Shown one piece after another: positions 53,999-61,462 of a DNA stretch of 64,000 bases (the first letter of the stretch is position 1; every line of letters starts with the position of its first letter). The translations under genes were made by a program, and so were the position numbers. The DNA comes from Boseongicola sp. SB0665_bin_10. Its GTDB lineage: Bacteria; Pseudomonadota; Alphaproteobacteria; Rhodobacterales; Rhodobacteraceae. Below the pieces are notes generated by a model, which had not been told where the DNA came from, made no database searches, and was given only the letters and a program-made list of their open reading frames with translations. Location: NCBI GenBank assembly GCA_009838075.1, contig VXSG01000096.1:106527-170526 (forward strand). The letters are read 5' to 3'.

Positions 53999-54868
53999 GT
54001 GTCTGACTTGAAAAATCCCGCGAACAGCACCCCCATGCAGTTGACGCTTCGTCAACTGCGGGAGGTCGTCAGCAGCCCGGTTTTCTGGATGGTGCTTGGC
54101 GCGGCGATCCTGCTCGCGTCGATGGCGGGACCGTACCATACGCTGGCACGGTTCAGCTTTCCCGAGCGCGTTGTGTACTGGGGCTCGTCGCTGACCCTCT
54201 CGGCGATGCTGATGACGTTCCTCTCCGTCTACGCCCACAGGCTGGCAGAGACCCGTGCCTTTCACTGGAGCCTCGTGGCGACGCTCGCAGGCATTGCAGG
54301 CGTCCTGCCGATCGTCGCGACGGTCTATCTTGCCGAGGGGCTGGCCACGGGCTTTGCACCGGGATGGCTGACGTCGTACCGCTCCGCAACGCTGATTTCG
54401 CATGTCGCGCTGTCGGCAATCTCGGTGACCCTGATCGTGAACGCACTGATCGTGTTCCGAGAGCGAGGGCTTGCAGTAGCGTCGGGCGGTCCCATGGCCG
54501 AGGATGAGCTACATGCGCTCACGCCCACCGTTTTGCAGAGCAGGATGCCGCGTCATCTGGGTCACGAAATCATCTCTGTCAGGGCGCGGGACCACTATGT
54601 CGAGGTCACCACGCCCAAGGGGTCGTCCATGGTGCTGATGCGACTGAGCGATGCAATTGAAGACCTGGAGTCGCTCAACGGGCTTCAGGTGCATCGCTCC
54701 TGGTGGATCAGTCTCTCCCACGTGGTCCAGACGAGAGCAGGCCCGAACGGTCCGGAACTGGTCATGGACTCGAACGAGACGGTTCCCGTGGGACGCAGTT
54801 TCCGAAAGGCGTTCCGGGCGGCCGCGCAGCGTCAACTGGCAAGAAACCGGACAGGTTCCTCCGAGTGA
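53999..54868 (+). CDS. Membrane-anchored LytTR-domain regulator
   Basis: A protein of about 289 residues from GTG 53999 (an ATG at 54035 is the alternative). Four hydrophobic segments fill the first ~150 residues (VFWMVLGAAILLASMAG, LTLSAMLMTFLSVYA, ATLAGIAGVLPIVATVYLAE, SHVALSAISVTLIVNALIVF). The C-terminal ~95 residues are a LytTR DNA-binding domain (HEIISVRARDHYVEV, LNGLQVHRSWWISLSHV, VPVGRSFRKAF). It is divergent from the ABC-2 exporter genes, a common arrangement for LytTR-regulated exporters. Confidence 0.88.
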   Translation: MSDLKNPANSTPMQLTLRQLREVVSSPVFWMVLGAAILLASMAGPYHTLARFSFPERVVYWGSSLTLSAMLMTFLSVYAHRLAETRAFHWSLVATLAGIAGVLPIVATVYLAEGLATGFAPGWLTSYRSATLISHVALSAISVTLIVNALIVFRERGLAVASGGPMAEDELHALTPTVLQSRMPRHLGHEIISVRARDHYVEVTTPKGSSMVLMRLSDAIEDLESLNGLQVHRSWWISLSHVVQTRAGPNGPELVMDSNETVPVGRSFRKAFRAAAQRQLARNRTGSSE

Positions 54869-55309
54869 GGTCGGCACGCGGCGCCAACCCGAAGCGGCGC
54901 TGACGGTTGCCAGAATCCGGGCTCCAGGCCGAACCTTGTCACAGAGGGCTGTTTCTTGCTGTCCGCTCCAACTGACCGAGCGACGCGAAATTGGCAAGGA
55001 ATGGCGATGCAGGCATGACCGAAGCGAAGGTCATCGACCGAACCTGGCGCGGCGCAGAGCCGTTTCCGTCGCCGATCCGACCTCGTCGGCGAGTCTGCCC
55101 GGAAGTGCCGTTGAAGGCACGGGACGAGCGGTGACAGGGACAAGGCCATCAACGATGCCTCGTGCGAGCCCGGCTTCCGGAACAGTCCTGACTGCCGCAT
55201 CGAGGCTCCGGCGGCCGTCCAGAACCGGTCGACGAGTCAACATGTTGCATTCAGGAACGGACGGTGTACCGGAAAGCTCCACAAATCGCGACATTTGCAA
55301 GGGTGCCAC
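54869..55309. other. Intergenic, no convincing gene
   Basis: About 440 bp before the LysR gene. A 40-codon frame from 55015 is the only candidate and lacks a good ribosome binding site or motif. No hairpin assigned. Confidence 0.4.
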
Positions 55310-56248
55310 ATGCAAAGACGATTTCTTCCCCTGAACGCGCTGCGTGCCTTCGCAGTGGTCCATGAGACTGGTGGCATCCGTTCTGCCGCACGGGCGCTGG
55401 ACGTCACGCATTCCTCGGTCAGCCGCCATCTGCGCTTTCTGGAGGACACTCTCGGAGTCGCCCTGATTGACCGTGACCAGAACCAGCGGCAGCTTCGTTT
55501 CACGCGCGAGGGCGAACGGCTGGGCCAGGCATCCGGCGAGGCCCTGTCGCTGCTGAGCAACACGATCGTCAGCATCCGCGAAACCCGTCATCGGAATTCG
55601 GTCGTCATCTCGACCGCGCCCAGCTTCGCGTCGTGCTGGCTGATGGAGCGGATCCGCAGGTTCAACGAGAGGCATCCGTGGATCGAAATCTCGGTCCTGG
55701 TCGACCAGCAGCTGACAAGACCGTCCGATCTGGGCGCCGACATCGGGATCCGGATCGGTGACGGAGCATGGGCGGAAAGCGAATACCGCCTGCTGATGGA
55801 CGAGACCCTGTTCCCGGTCTGCAGCCCGCGCTACGCGGAACGGCTTGGGGACACCAGTGATCCCGCGGTCCTGAGAAAGGCCAAGCTCTTGCACGACCGG
55901 GATTCCCAGACCTCGTGGGAAGTCTGGCGCGAGGCGTTCGAGCCGGACTGGTTCGACCCGACGCCCGGGCCGCGGTTCGCCTCGTCCGACATGGTGCTCG
56001 ATGCGGCGTCCAAAGGGCTGGGCGTGGCATTGGCACGTGGCCGGATGGCCGAAGGCGAACTGCGCGAAGGTCGCCTGGTGCGCCTTGGCGCCCCCCGGGA
56101 GATCAGGATCCCCGGTGCCTACTGGATGCTCGTGCAACCGGACAGTGCGGATCGGAAGGCAATCAGGACTTTCGTCAAGTGGCTCAGGGCGGAATGTGCC
56201 AAGCCCGGAGCGTGGTCGGAAAGTCAGACCGTTTCCTCCAGACATTAG
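55310..56248 (+). CDS. LysR family transcriptional regulator (GcvA-like)
   Basis: A 312-residue regulator. The N-terminal helix-turn-helix is LNALRAFAVVHETGGIRSAA followed by VTHSSVSRHLRFLEDTLG. The C-terminal half is a type 2 periplasmic-binding effector domain (IRIGDGAWAESEYRLLMDE, SSDMVLDAASKGLGVALAR), close to the GcvA/AmpR class. The ATG at 55310 has AAGGG upstream. It precedes the hydroquinone reductase and LysE genes on the same strand and may regulate them. Confidence 0.9.
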   Translation: MQRRFLPLNALRAFAVVHETGGIRSAARALDVTHSSVSRHLRFLEDTLGVALIDRDQNQRQLRFTREGERLGQASGEALSLLSNTIVSIRETRHRNSVVISTAPSFASCWLMERIRRFNERHPWIEISVLVDQQLTRPSDLGADIGIRIGDGAWAESEYRLLMDETLFPVCSPRYAERLGDTSDPAVLRKAKLLHDRDSQTSWEVWREAFEPDWFDPTPGPRFASSDMVLDAASKGLGVALARGRMAEGELREGRLVRLGAPREIRIPGAYWMLVQPDSADRKAIRTFVKWLRAECAKPGAWSESQTVSSRH

Positions 56249-56304
56249 ACCACCAGCGAGACGTCATTGTTGTACACTGGCTTCGGAGGCTGGACGCAGG
56301 GCAA

Positions 56305-57351
56305 ATGGGCAGGGTGATCGACGGCGAATGGACGGAAGACGACGGAGACCTGTTTCGGAATGACGGGTTCGTGCGTCTGGCATCCCGGTACAACGACGAG
56401 ATTCCTGACGAGGTCGTTGAGGCCATGACAGGGGAGCCCCGTCGCTACTTCCTGGTCGCATCGCTCAGCTGTCCCTGGTCGCATCGCGCGTTGGTCATGC
56501 ACCGGATCAAGTCCCTGGAGGCGGCGGTGCCAGTCAAGGTCGCGTCGGGCCGACGGAACGAGGGATATCCGGTTGATGAAAACCGCGCCTGGCGCCTTCC
56601 GGGCACCGGGCGGGATGTCACCTACGTGCACGAGGTCTACACCGCTTCGGATGAAGGCTATACCGGCAGCGCGAGCGTTCCCCTGCTGTGGGACAGCGCG
56701 AATCGCCGTGTCGTTTCGAACGATTCCCTGCAGATCATGAAGGCCTTCGACCGCGTTGATTCCTGCCTCTCCGATGACAACGTCACCCTGTACCCCGAGG
56801 ACCTCCGGCACGAGATCGACGAACTCAATGACCAGATCTTCCTGGGCCTTGCGAACGGCGTCTACCGCGCCGGCCTGGCACGAAGCCAGCGTCATTACGA
56901 CGATGCCGTGGCAGACGTCTTCGAGACGCTCGACCTGCTCGAGACGCGTCTTGCCCGCGGCCGGCTGCTGTTCGGCCGGCGGCTGACGCTCTCGGACCTC
57001 GTGCTGTTTCCGGTGCTGGCGAGATTCGACGTCGTCTATCACACGCATTTCCGGTGCACGCGGCGTCGGCTGGCGGACTACCCGATGCTCTGGGACTACG
57101 CCCGCGATCTCATTGGCTGGGGGCCCTTCGCGACTGACGTGGACTTCGACGCCATTCGGTCCGGATACTTCCTCCATGACGGCGACCACAATCCCCATGG
57201 CATCATTTCCGAACGTCCGGACTGCGACTGGTCAGCGCCGCATGCACGGGACGCGTTCGGTGCGCCGCTGGTCAGCCTGCGCGCCGGCGGGGTGGCTGAA
57301 TTCAAACCTCCGGCCGCGCGTGCAAACGACAATCAAGCGGGCTCGAGATGA
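56305..57351 (+). CDS. Glutathionyl-hydroquinone reductase (GST superfamily, YqjG/PcpF type)
   Basis: A 348-residue enzyme that releases glutathione from glutathionyl-hydroquinones. The thioredoxin-like N-terminal half has the catalytic motif SLSCPWSHRAL (Cys near residue 53) and SVPLLWDSANRRVVSNDSL for glutathione binding. The all-helical C-terminal half has YRAGLARSQRHYDDA and SDLVLFPVLARFDVVYHTHF, typical of this class. The ATG at 56305 has AGGGC in front; longer upstream frames overlap the LysR gene and are shadows. Its TGA overlaps the LysE start (ATGA). Confidence 0.92.
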   Translation: MGRVIDGEWTEDDGDLFRNDGFVRLASRYNDEIPDEVVEAMTGEPRRYFLVASLSCPWSHRALVMHRIKSLEAAVPVKVASGRRNEGYPVDENRAWRLPGTGRDVTYVHEVYTASDEGYTGSASVPLLWDSANRRVVSNDSLQIMKAFDRVDSCLSDDNVTLYPEDLRHEIDELNDQIFLGLANGVYRAGLARSQRHYDDAVADVFETLDLLETRLARGRLLFGRRLTLSDLVLFPVLARFDVVYHTHFRCTRRRLADYPMLWDYARDLIGWGPFATDVDFDAIRSGYFLHDGDHNPHGIISERPDCDWSAPHARDAFGAPLVSLRAGGVAEFKPPAARANDNQAGSR

Positions 57352-57932
57352 CTTCGTTCCTCGCGGTTCTGACCATTGTGGCCGTTGCCGCCATCACGCC
57401 CGGCCCGAACAATTTCATCGTCATGTCCGCCTCGCTGCGAGGTGGCGTCGCGGCGGCCCTGCCTGCAATTGCGGGCGTGATCGCCGGCTCGACCGCGTTG
57501 CTGGTCCTGGTCTGGGCCGGTGCCGGAACGCTGTTCGAAGTGGTCCCGGAGATCCAGCCGGTCCTGCGCATCGCTGGGGCCGCCTACCTGATCTGGCTTG
57601 GCTTCTGCCTGATACGGAAGGCCAGCGGACCAAGCGACGGCACCGATGACCAGGCCCTGCCGGAAACCGCATTGGGCGTTGCGAGCTTCCAGCTGCTCAA
57701 TCCGAAGGGCTGGATCCTGGTGGTCACCTCGGTCTCGGCCGTGGGCGGAACCCTGGTCGGCATTGCGTCGCTTGCCGTGATCTTCGTGGCGGTCATGGGG
57801 CTATGTCTCATGATCTGGTCCGTGGCGGGCCAGCTGATTTCCCGTTGGCTGGTCGATCCGCGTTCCAGGCGCATGTTCGACACGGTGATGGGCGTGCTGC
57901 TCATGGGGTCAGCGGTTCTGCTGCTGCCGTAG
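57348..57932 (+). CDS. LysE family translocator (exporter)
   Basis: A 194-residue inner-membrane exporter with five to six membrane segments. The N-terminal family signature is TPGPNNFIVMSASLRGGVAA, followed by LRIAGAAYLIWLGFCLIR and FQLLNPKGWILVVTSVSA. The family exports amino acids or similar small molecules. The ATG overlaps the stop of the reductase gene, so they form one operon. Confidence 0.92.
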   Translation: MTSFLAVLTIVAVAAITPGPNNFIVMSASLRGGVAAALPAIAGVIAGSTALLVLVWAGAGTLFEVVPEIQPVLRIAGAAYLIWLGFCLIRKASGPSDGTDDQALPETALGVASFQLLNPKGWILVVTSVSAVGGTLVGIASLAVIFVAVMGLCLMIWSVAGQLISRWLVDPRSRRMFDTVMGVLLMGSAVLLLP

Positions 57933-57940
57933 GTCCTGCC

Positions 57941-57960
57941 TTCTCCTATCGGGAGAATTT
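57941..57960 (+). terminator. Weak terminator after lysE-type gene
   Basis: TTCTCC, loop TATCG, GGAGAA, then TTT: a 6-bp stem eight bases after the stop. It is short but followed by T's. Confidence 0.4.
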
Positions 57961-58404
57961 GGGAAGGTGTCGCGTCGGGCAACGCTCTTCTGTTTCATGA
58001 GATCATGTTCTCCGCATCTCTCTCATGTCGTTGCTGGCATATGCCGGGTCAGGAAGCTATGGCACGGTGCATGACTGAAGCTGCTTCAAGGATGATGCGG
58101 GATCACGGTCTCTCGGATGAATCTGGGGAGGACGTCATGGCACTTTGCAGCCATCACTTGGCCCGGGATGAACGCTGCCGGATTCATGCTCCGGGAAGTC
58201 GGCCATTTGAACGGCCGCATCGCACGGTCGACATGCCGGAAGATTCGGCATCTGATCGGCATGGGGAGGCAAAGTTGAATTCTTGGCGACATTCAGCCAC
58301 TCGAACGTGCACATGCGCGTGACGGCACCAATGCGCGAGGCCGCAATCCATGGCGCCGCACGGCTCATTGCGGCATCGGCAGCGATTCCTGTGAGGGCGG
58401 ACTG
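57961..58404. other. Intergenic; possible gene remnant, nothing firm
   Basis: About 440 bp before the VOC gene. A short plus-strand frame (LATFSHSNVHMRVTAPMREA and more) runs to a stop that overlaps the VOC start (TGATG). No start or family could be assigned. Confidence 0.3.
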
Positions 58405-58830
58405 ATGGCCCACGGCATCGGCAAAGGGCTTGGTGAAGTGATCTGCACCCACGGGATCATTCTTGGCACCGAACGGTACGAGGCCTGTCTCGCGTTTTAC
58501 CGCGACGTCCTGGAACTGCCGGTCTGGTTCGAAAAGGAAGGGCTGTGCTGCCTTCGTTTCGGCGACGGGTACCTGATGATCGAGACAGGCGGGCATGCGC
58601 ACGAGGGCCGCAAGAGCAGTGCCGAGAACCCGACCATGCTGCGGTTTAACGTCAAGGATGTCGATTCTGCCGCAGACCTGCTGGAAGCACGCGGCGTTCC
58701 GGTGCAACGCAAGTCCTTCGACTGGGGCCAGGTAGCGACATTCACTGACCCCGACGGCAATGCCTGCGAGTTGAAGGATGCGGAAGATCCGTTCTTTTCC
58801 CGGCCAGGACGGACAGCGGAGCGTCAGTGA
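58405..58830 (+). CDS. VOC family (glyoxalase-like) protein
   Basis: A 141-residue protein of the vicinal oxygen chelate fold with two beta-alpha-beta-beta-beta modules: FYRDVLELPVWFEKEGLCCL and FTDPDGNACELKD near the end, with YLMIETGG and LRFNVKDVDSAADLLEARG between. Members include glyoxalase I, dioxygenases and antibiotic-binding proteins. Metal residues and exact role are not clear. It seems to stand alone. Confidence 0.85.
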   Translation: MAHGIGKGLGEVICTHGIILGTERYEACLAFYRDVLELPVWFEKEGLCCLRFGDGYLMIETGGHAHEGRKSSAENPTMLRFNVKDVDSAADLLEARGVPVQRKSFDWGQVATFTDPDGNACELKDAEDPFFSRPGRTAERQ

Positions 58831-59333
58831 GCGCTGTCAGGCTTGCCCATAATGAACCCGATGCCCGGCGCAACTCGGCCTGCGCCTCGATGCCGAGAAC
58901 CGGACGGACATGATCGCGTGGCTCTGTCGTCACATCGTCAAGCTTGGCGAGGCGCTTTCCGATCAGCTCGGTGACTTGAAACTGGATCAGAAGACCGGCG
59001 GTCGAAGCTCCGCCGCATCGGATACGGCCGGTTGAGGCAGAAGAATGCCGGAAAGGCGCGATGCGGTTGGCAAGGGCATTGGCGCCGGGCACGGCGATTC
59101 CGTGGGGGGCGCTTCGGGGGAACTCTTCACGCCATGGGAACACTAAGCGCCGGATTCGCGGCTGGCTCCAAGGGACGGGCCTCGTCGAAGCGATCATCCA
59201 TTGGCCTTGGGTTCCTCGCCGTGCAACGTCATCAATCCTGAATCGACAGGGCCGGCAAACATCGGCGGCACCTTCAGGCAAACGAGGACAAGCGCATCCG
59301 GAACCGCTTCAAGAAGGATGACGGGCCACCATG
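58831..59333. other. Intergenic, no convincing gene
   Basis: About 500 bp between the VOC and riboflavin synthase genes. A plus-strand stretch from about 58870 reads LGLRLDAENRTDMIAWLCRH but has no start and soon stops. It may be remnant sequence. Confidence 0.35.
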
Positions 59334-60086
59334 TCAGGTCTCGCGTGATGATCGGGAGATGGCCTTTCGCACGGTCTCGATCATCTCCTCCGGCTGGTCA
59401 AGTGCGAACACCGTGTCGCGGTCGAGCCCCGCCCGGGAAAGGGCGGCCTCCAGCGCCGTGAATCGCTCGTCGAGCGCCCTGTTCACCGTGTCGCGAACAG
59501 TGTCCACGACAACCTGGGTCGAGCGCTCGATCTCGATGTTCGCGCGATAGCCCGGCCCGATTTCGTCGATGATCGTGGCACGGCGCGTTTCCGGTATCAG
59601 CCAGATCTCGAACCAGCTGTCGATCCTGGAGGTCTCGGCGATGGTCAGGCTGATACCGTCGATGGCGATGTGTCCACGGGCGAAGATGTAGGGCATGTAT
59701 TGCCGCGGAACTGAAAACCGGATCAGCTTGTTGCCTCTGCCGGACCTTGTCTCGGCAACCTCAGAGACGAAGTCGACGTGCCCGGAGAGGATATGGCCGC
59801 CGACCTCGGCATCGGCGGTGGCGGCGCGTTCCAGGTTGACCGACCGACCGGCGGCGACATTGCTCAGGTTGGTTGTACGCAAGCTTTGCAGCATGACGTC
59901 GAAACACCAGGTTGAAGCGTCCTGCCGGGTGGTCGCGGTCAGGCAGACACCGTTGACCGCGACGCTGGCACCCCGTTCGAGCCCCCTGTCGAATCCTTCC
60001 GGCAGAACGATCTCGAAAGTGCGCAGATCATCGTCACCGCAAATCCCGACGATTTCGCCAACGCCTTGAACAATCCCGGTGAACAT
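59334..60086 (-). CDS. ribE: Riboflavin synthase, E. coli-like variant with C-terminal extension
   Basis: A 250-residue protein of two homologous lumazine-binding domains that dismutates 6,7-dimethyl-8-ribityllumazine to riboflavin. Visible landmarks are MFTGIVQGVGEIVG at the start, ASVAVNGVCLTA, GGHILSGHVD, AIDGISLTIAE and NIEIERSTQVVVDTV. Domain 1 reads DVMLQSLRTTNLS where the family normally has ETL, and domain 2 has ARGHIAIDG where a Lys-Gly is usual. It also carries a ~45-residue tail not seen in the ~210-residue E. coli enzyme. It may be a second, diverged copy or lumazine-binding protein. No FMN riboswitch or other riboflavin gene is nearby. Confidence 0.83.
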   Translation of the reverse strand: MFTGIVQGVGEIVGICGDDDLRTFEIVLPEGFDRGLERGASVAVNGVCLTATTRQDASTWCFDVMLQSLRTTNLSNVAAGRSVNLERAATADAEVGGHILSGHVDFVSEVAETRSGRGNKLIRFSVPRQYMPYIFARGHIAIDGISLTIAETSRIDSWFEIWLIPETRRATIIDEIGPGYRANIEIERSTQVVVDTVRDTVNRALDERFTALEAALSRAGLDRDTVFALDQPEEMIETVRKAISRSSRET

Positions 60087-61115
60087 GCCTGACCTGCTTT
60101 CGGAAAGCGCCGCGCTGACGCGTTTTCACAAGGCCTGCTCGATCAATCATGACCGCAGATGCAGCAGGTCCTCTCGGAAGAATGGGCCGTCGAGCAATCC
60201 CGCAACACCGGCCGATTTCTGCTTAAGGCCTATCCTCTTGACAATGGCAAGCTCGCATTTCGTGCCCGATCGGGGTTTCGCGGCGCGTGCTGTTCGCTCC
60301 ATGTTCCGGCCATGCCGGCCGACCGGGAGTCGACCGCCCGATGTCCCGCCAACAGTTCGAGGCGCTCATTGAGCGCATTCACGCAAATTGATGGTGTGTC
60401 GACACGCAACCTGAAGGACTTTGTCCCGCAAGCTTCATTTCTCAAAGCCATCCGTCAGAGCAGGCCAGCCAACATCGCGCAGCGCTCGATGAACCGGCGA
60501 GATGCCCGTCCCAAAGTGGAGTGCAGATTGAAGGCGATAGGACCTGGAAGTTTCATGGTCACGGTGATTTCAGGGTGCGGTGTGACCCTCTCTGGCCGCG
60601 CCTGTCCGTTGCCGAAAATGCCTTTGTCAGCGCGTCTAAACAGGGACACTGGAAGAGGCGGACGGCTGCGGCTTGCGGGGGCGCATCCATCGAATCCGAC
60701 GTGTTGACGATGTGCTGCGATTCCATGTCAGCTGGAGCATGTCCGGCAACTCAACTGATCCGCCCGGCATACGCACCGCGCGCCTCTGGATGACGCGCAC
60801 AGCACGGACCGTTGAAGCGCCCCAGCCCATGGACTGTCCCTTCACCCGCTGAGACGACAGGCTCACCGGTGTCGGCGTCCGCGTTCACCCGTCCGGCCTG
60901 CGCCGGTTTCTCGTCAACTACCTTGCCAATGAACGCGGTCGGAAGGCGTTGAACCGGAGTGGCGCGTGAGCGGCCGCGCCTTGCGTGCACGGAGATCGAA
61001 CACCTCCCAAGGGATAACGCGATCCTCCTTGACATCCTGATGAGGCTCCGGACGCCAACGGAATGTCACGTTCCGCGCTCCATGCTCGAGAATTTCCAGT
61101 GTTCGCGCCCCGGGG
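60087..61115. other. Long region without a convincing gene
   Basis: About 1 kb upstream of the riboflavin synthase gene. Frames up to 180 codons are open on both strands but lack ribosome binding sites and motifs. It may be degenerate or regulatory sequence. Confidence 0.4.
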
Positions 61116-61430
61116 CTAATTGGCAGACTCGACTTCCTCGTCCCATGCCTCGACGAGGTACTCGTTGGATGCCCGATCATGGCGAACGATCAAATGTTCC
61201 TCTCCGGAGCTGCGCCGCTTGCAGTGCGCTTCGACGATGCATTCAAGGACAGTCCTGCCATCGTGTCGGGGCCACTCTGCAGGAACGCTGGCGAGCTGCG
61301 GAATCTTGTCGAGGCGTTCCACGTCGATCCCGCAAGAGTGCTCGATCTCCTCGGGCGAACCGGCGCTGCCACTTTCCCCTGCCCAGACAACCTTGATTCC
61401 ACGTCCCATCATGGGCGGCCGTCCCATCAT
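61116..61430 (-). CDS. Small hypothetical protein
   Basis: A 104-codon frame; inner ATG or GTG starts are possible. The C-terminal half (GRTVLECIVEAHCKRRSSGE, LIVRHDRASNEYLVEAWDEE) looks protein-like, with alternating hydrophobic strands and an acidic end. No family is recognised. It lies just downstream of the autotransporter gene on the same strand (32 bp after its stop). Confidence 0.35.
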   Translation of the reverse strand: MMGRPPMMGRGIKVVWAGESGSAGSPEEIEHSCGIDVERLDKIPQLASVPAEWPRHDGRTVLECIVEAHCKRRSSGEEHLIVRHDRASNEYLVEAWDEEVESAN

Positions 61431-61462
61431 TCACCCATGATCGCTTCCGCCGTTCCTCGCGC

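Noticed and set aside
55015..55134. 40-codon ORF before the LysR gene
   Set aside because: No proper ribosome binding site, no motif, and no positional argument.
59334..60400. FMN riboswitch upstream of the riboflavin synthase gene
   Set aside because: No conserved RFN-element pattern was recognisable in the upstream 300 bp.
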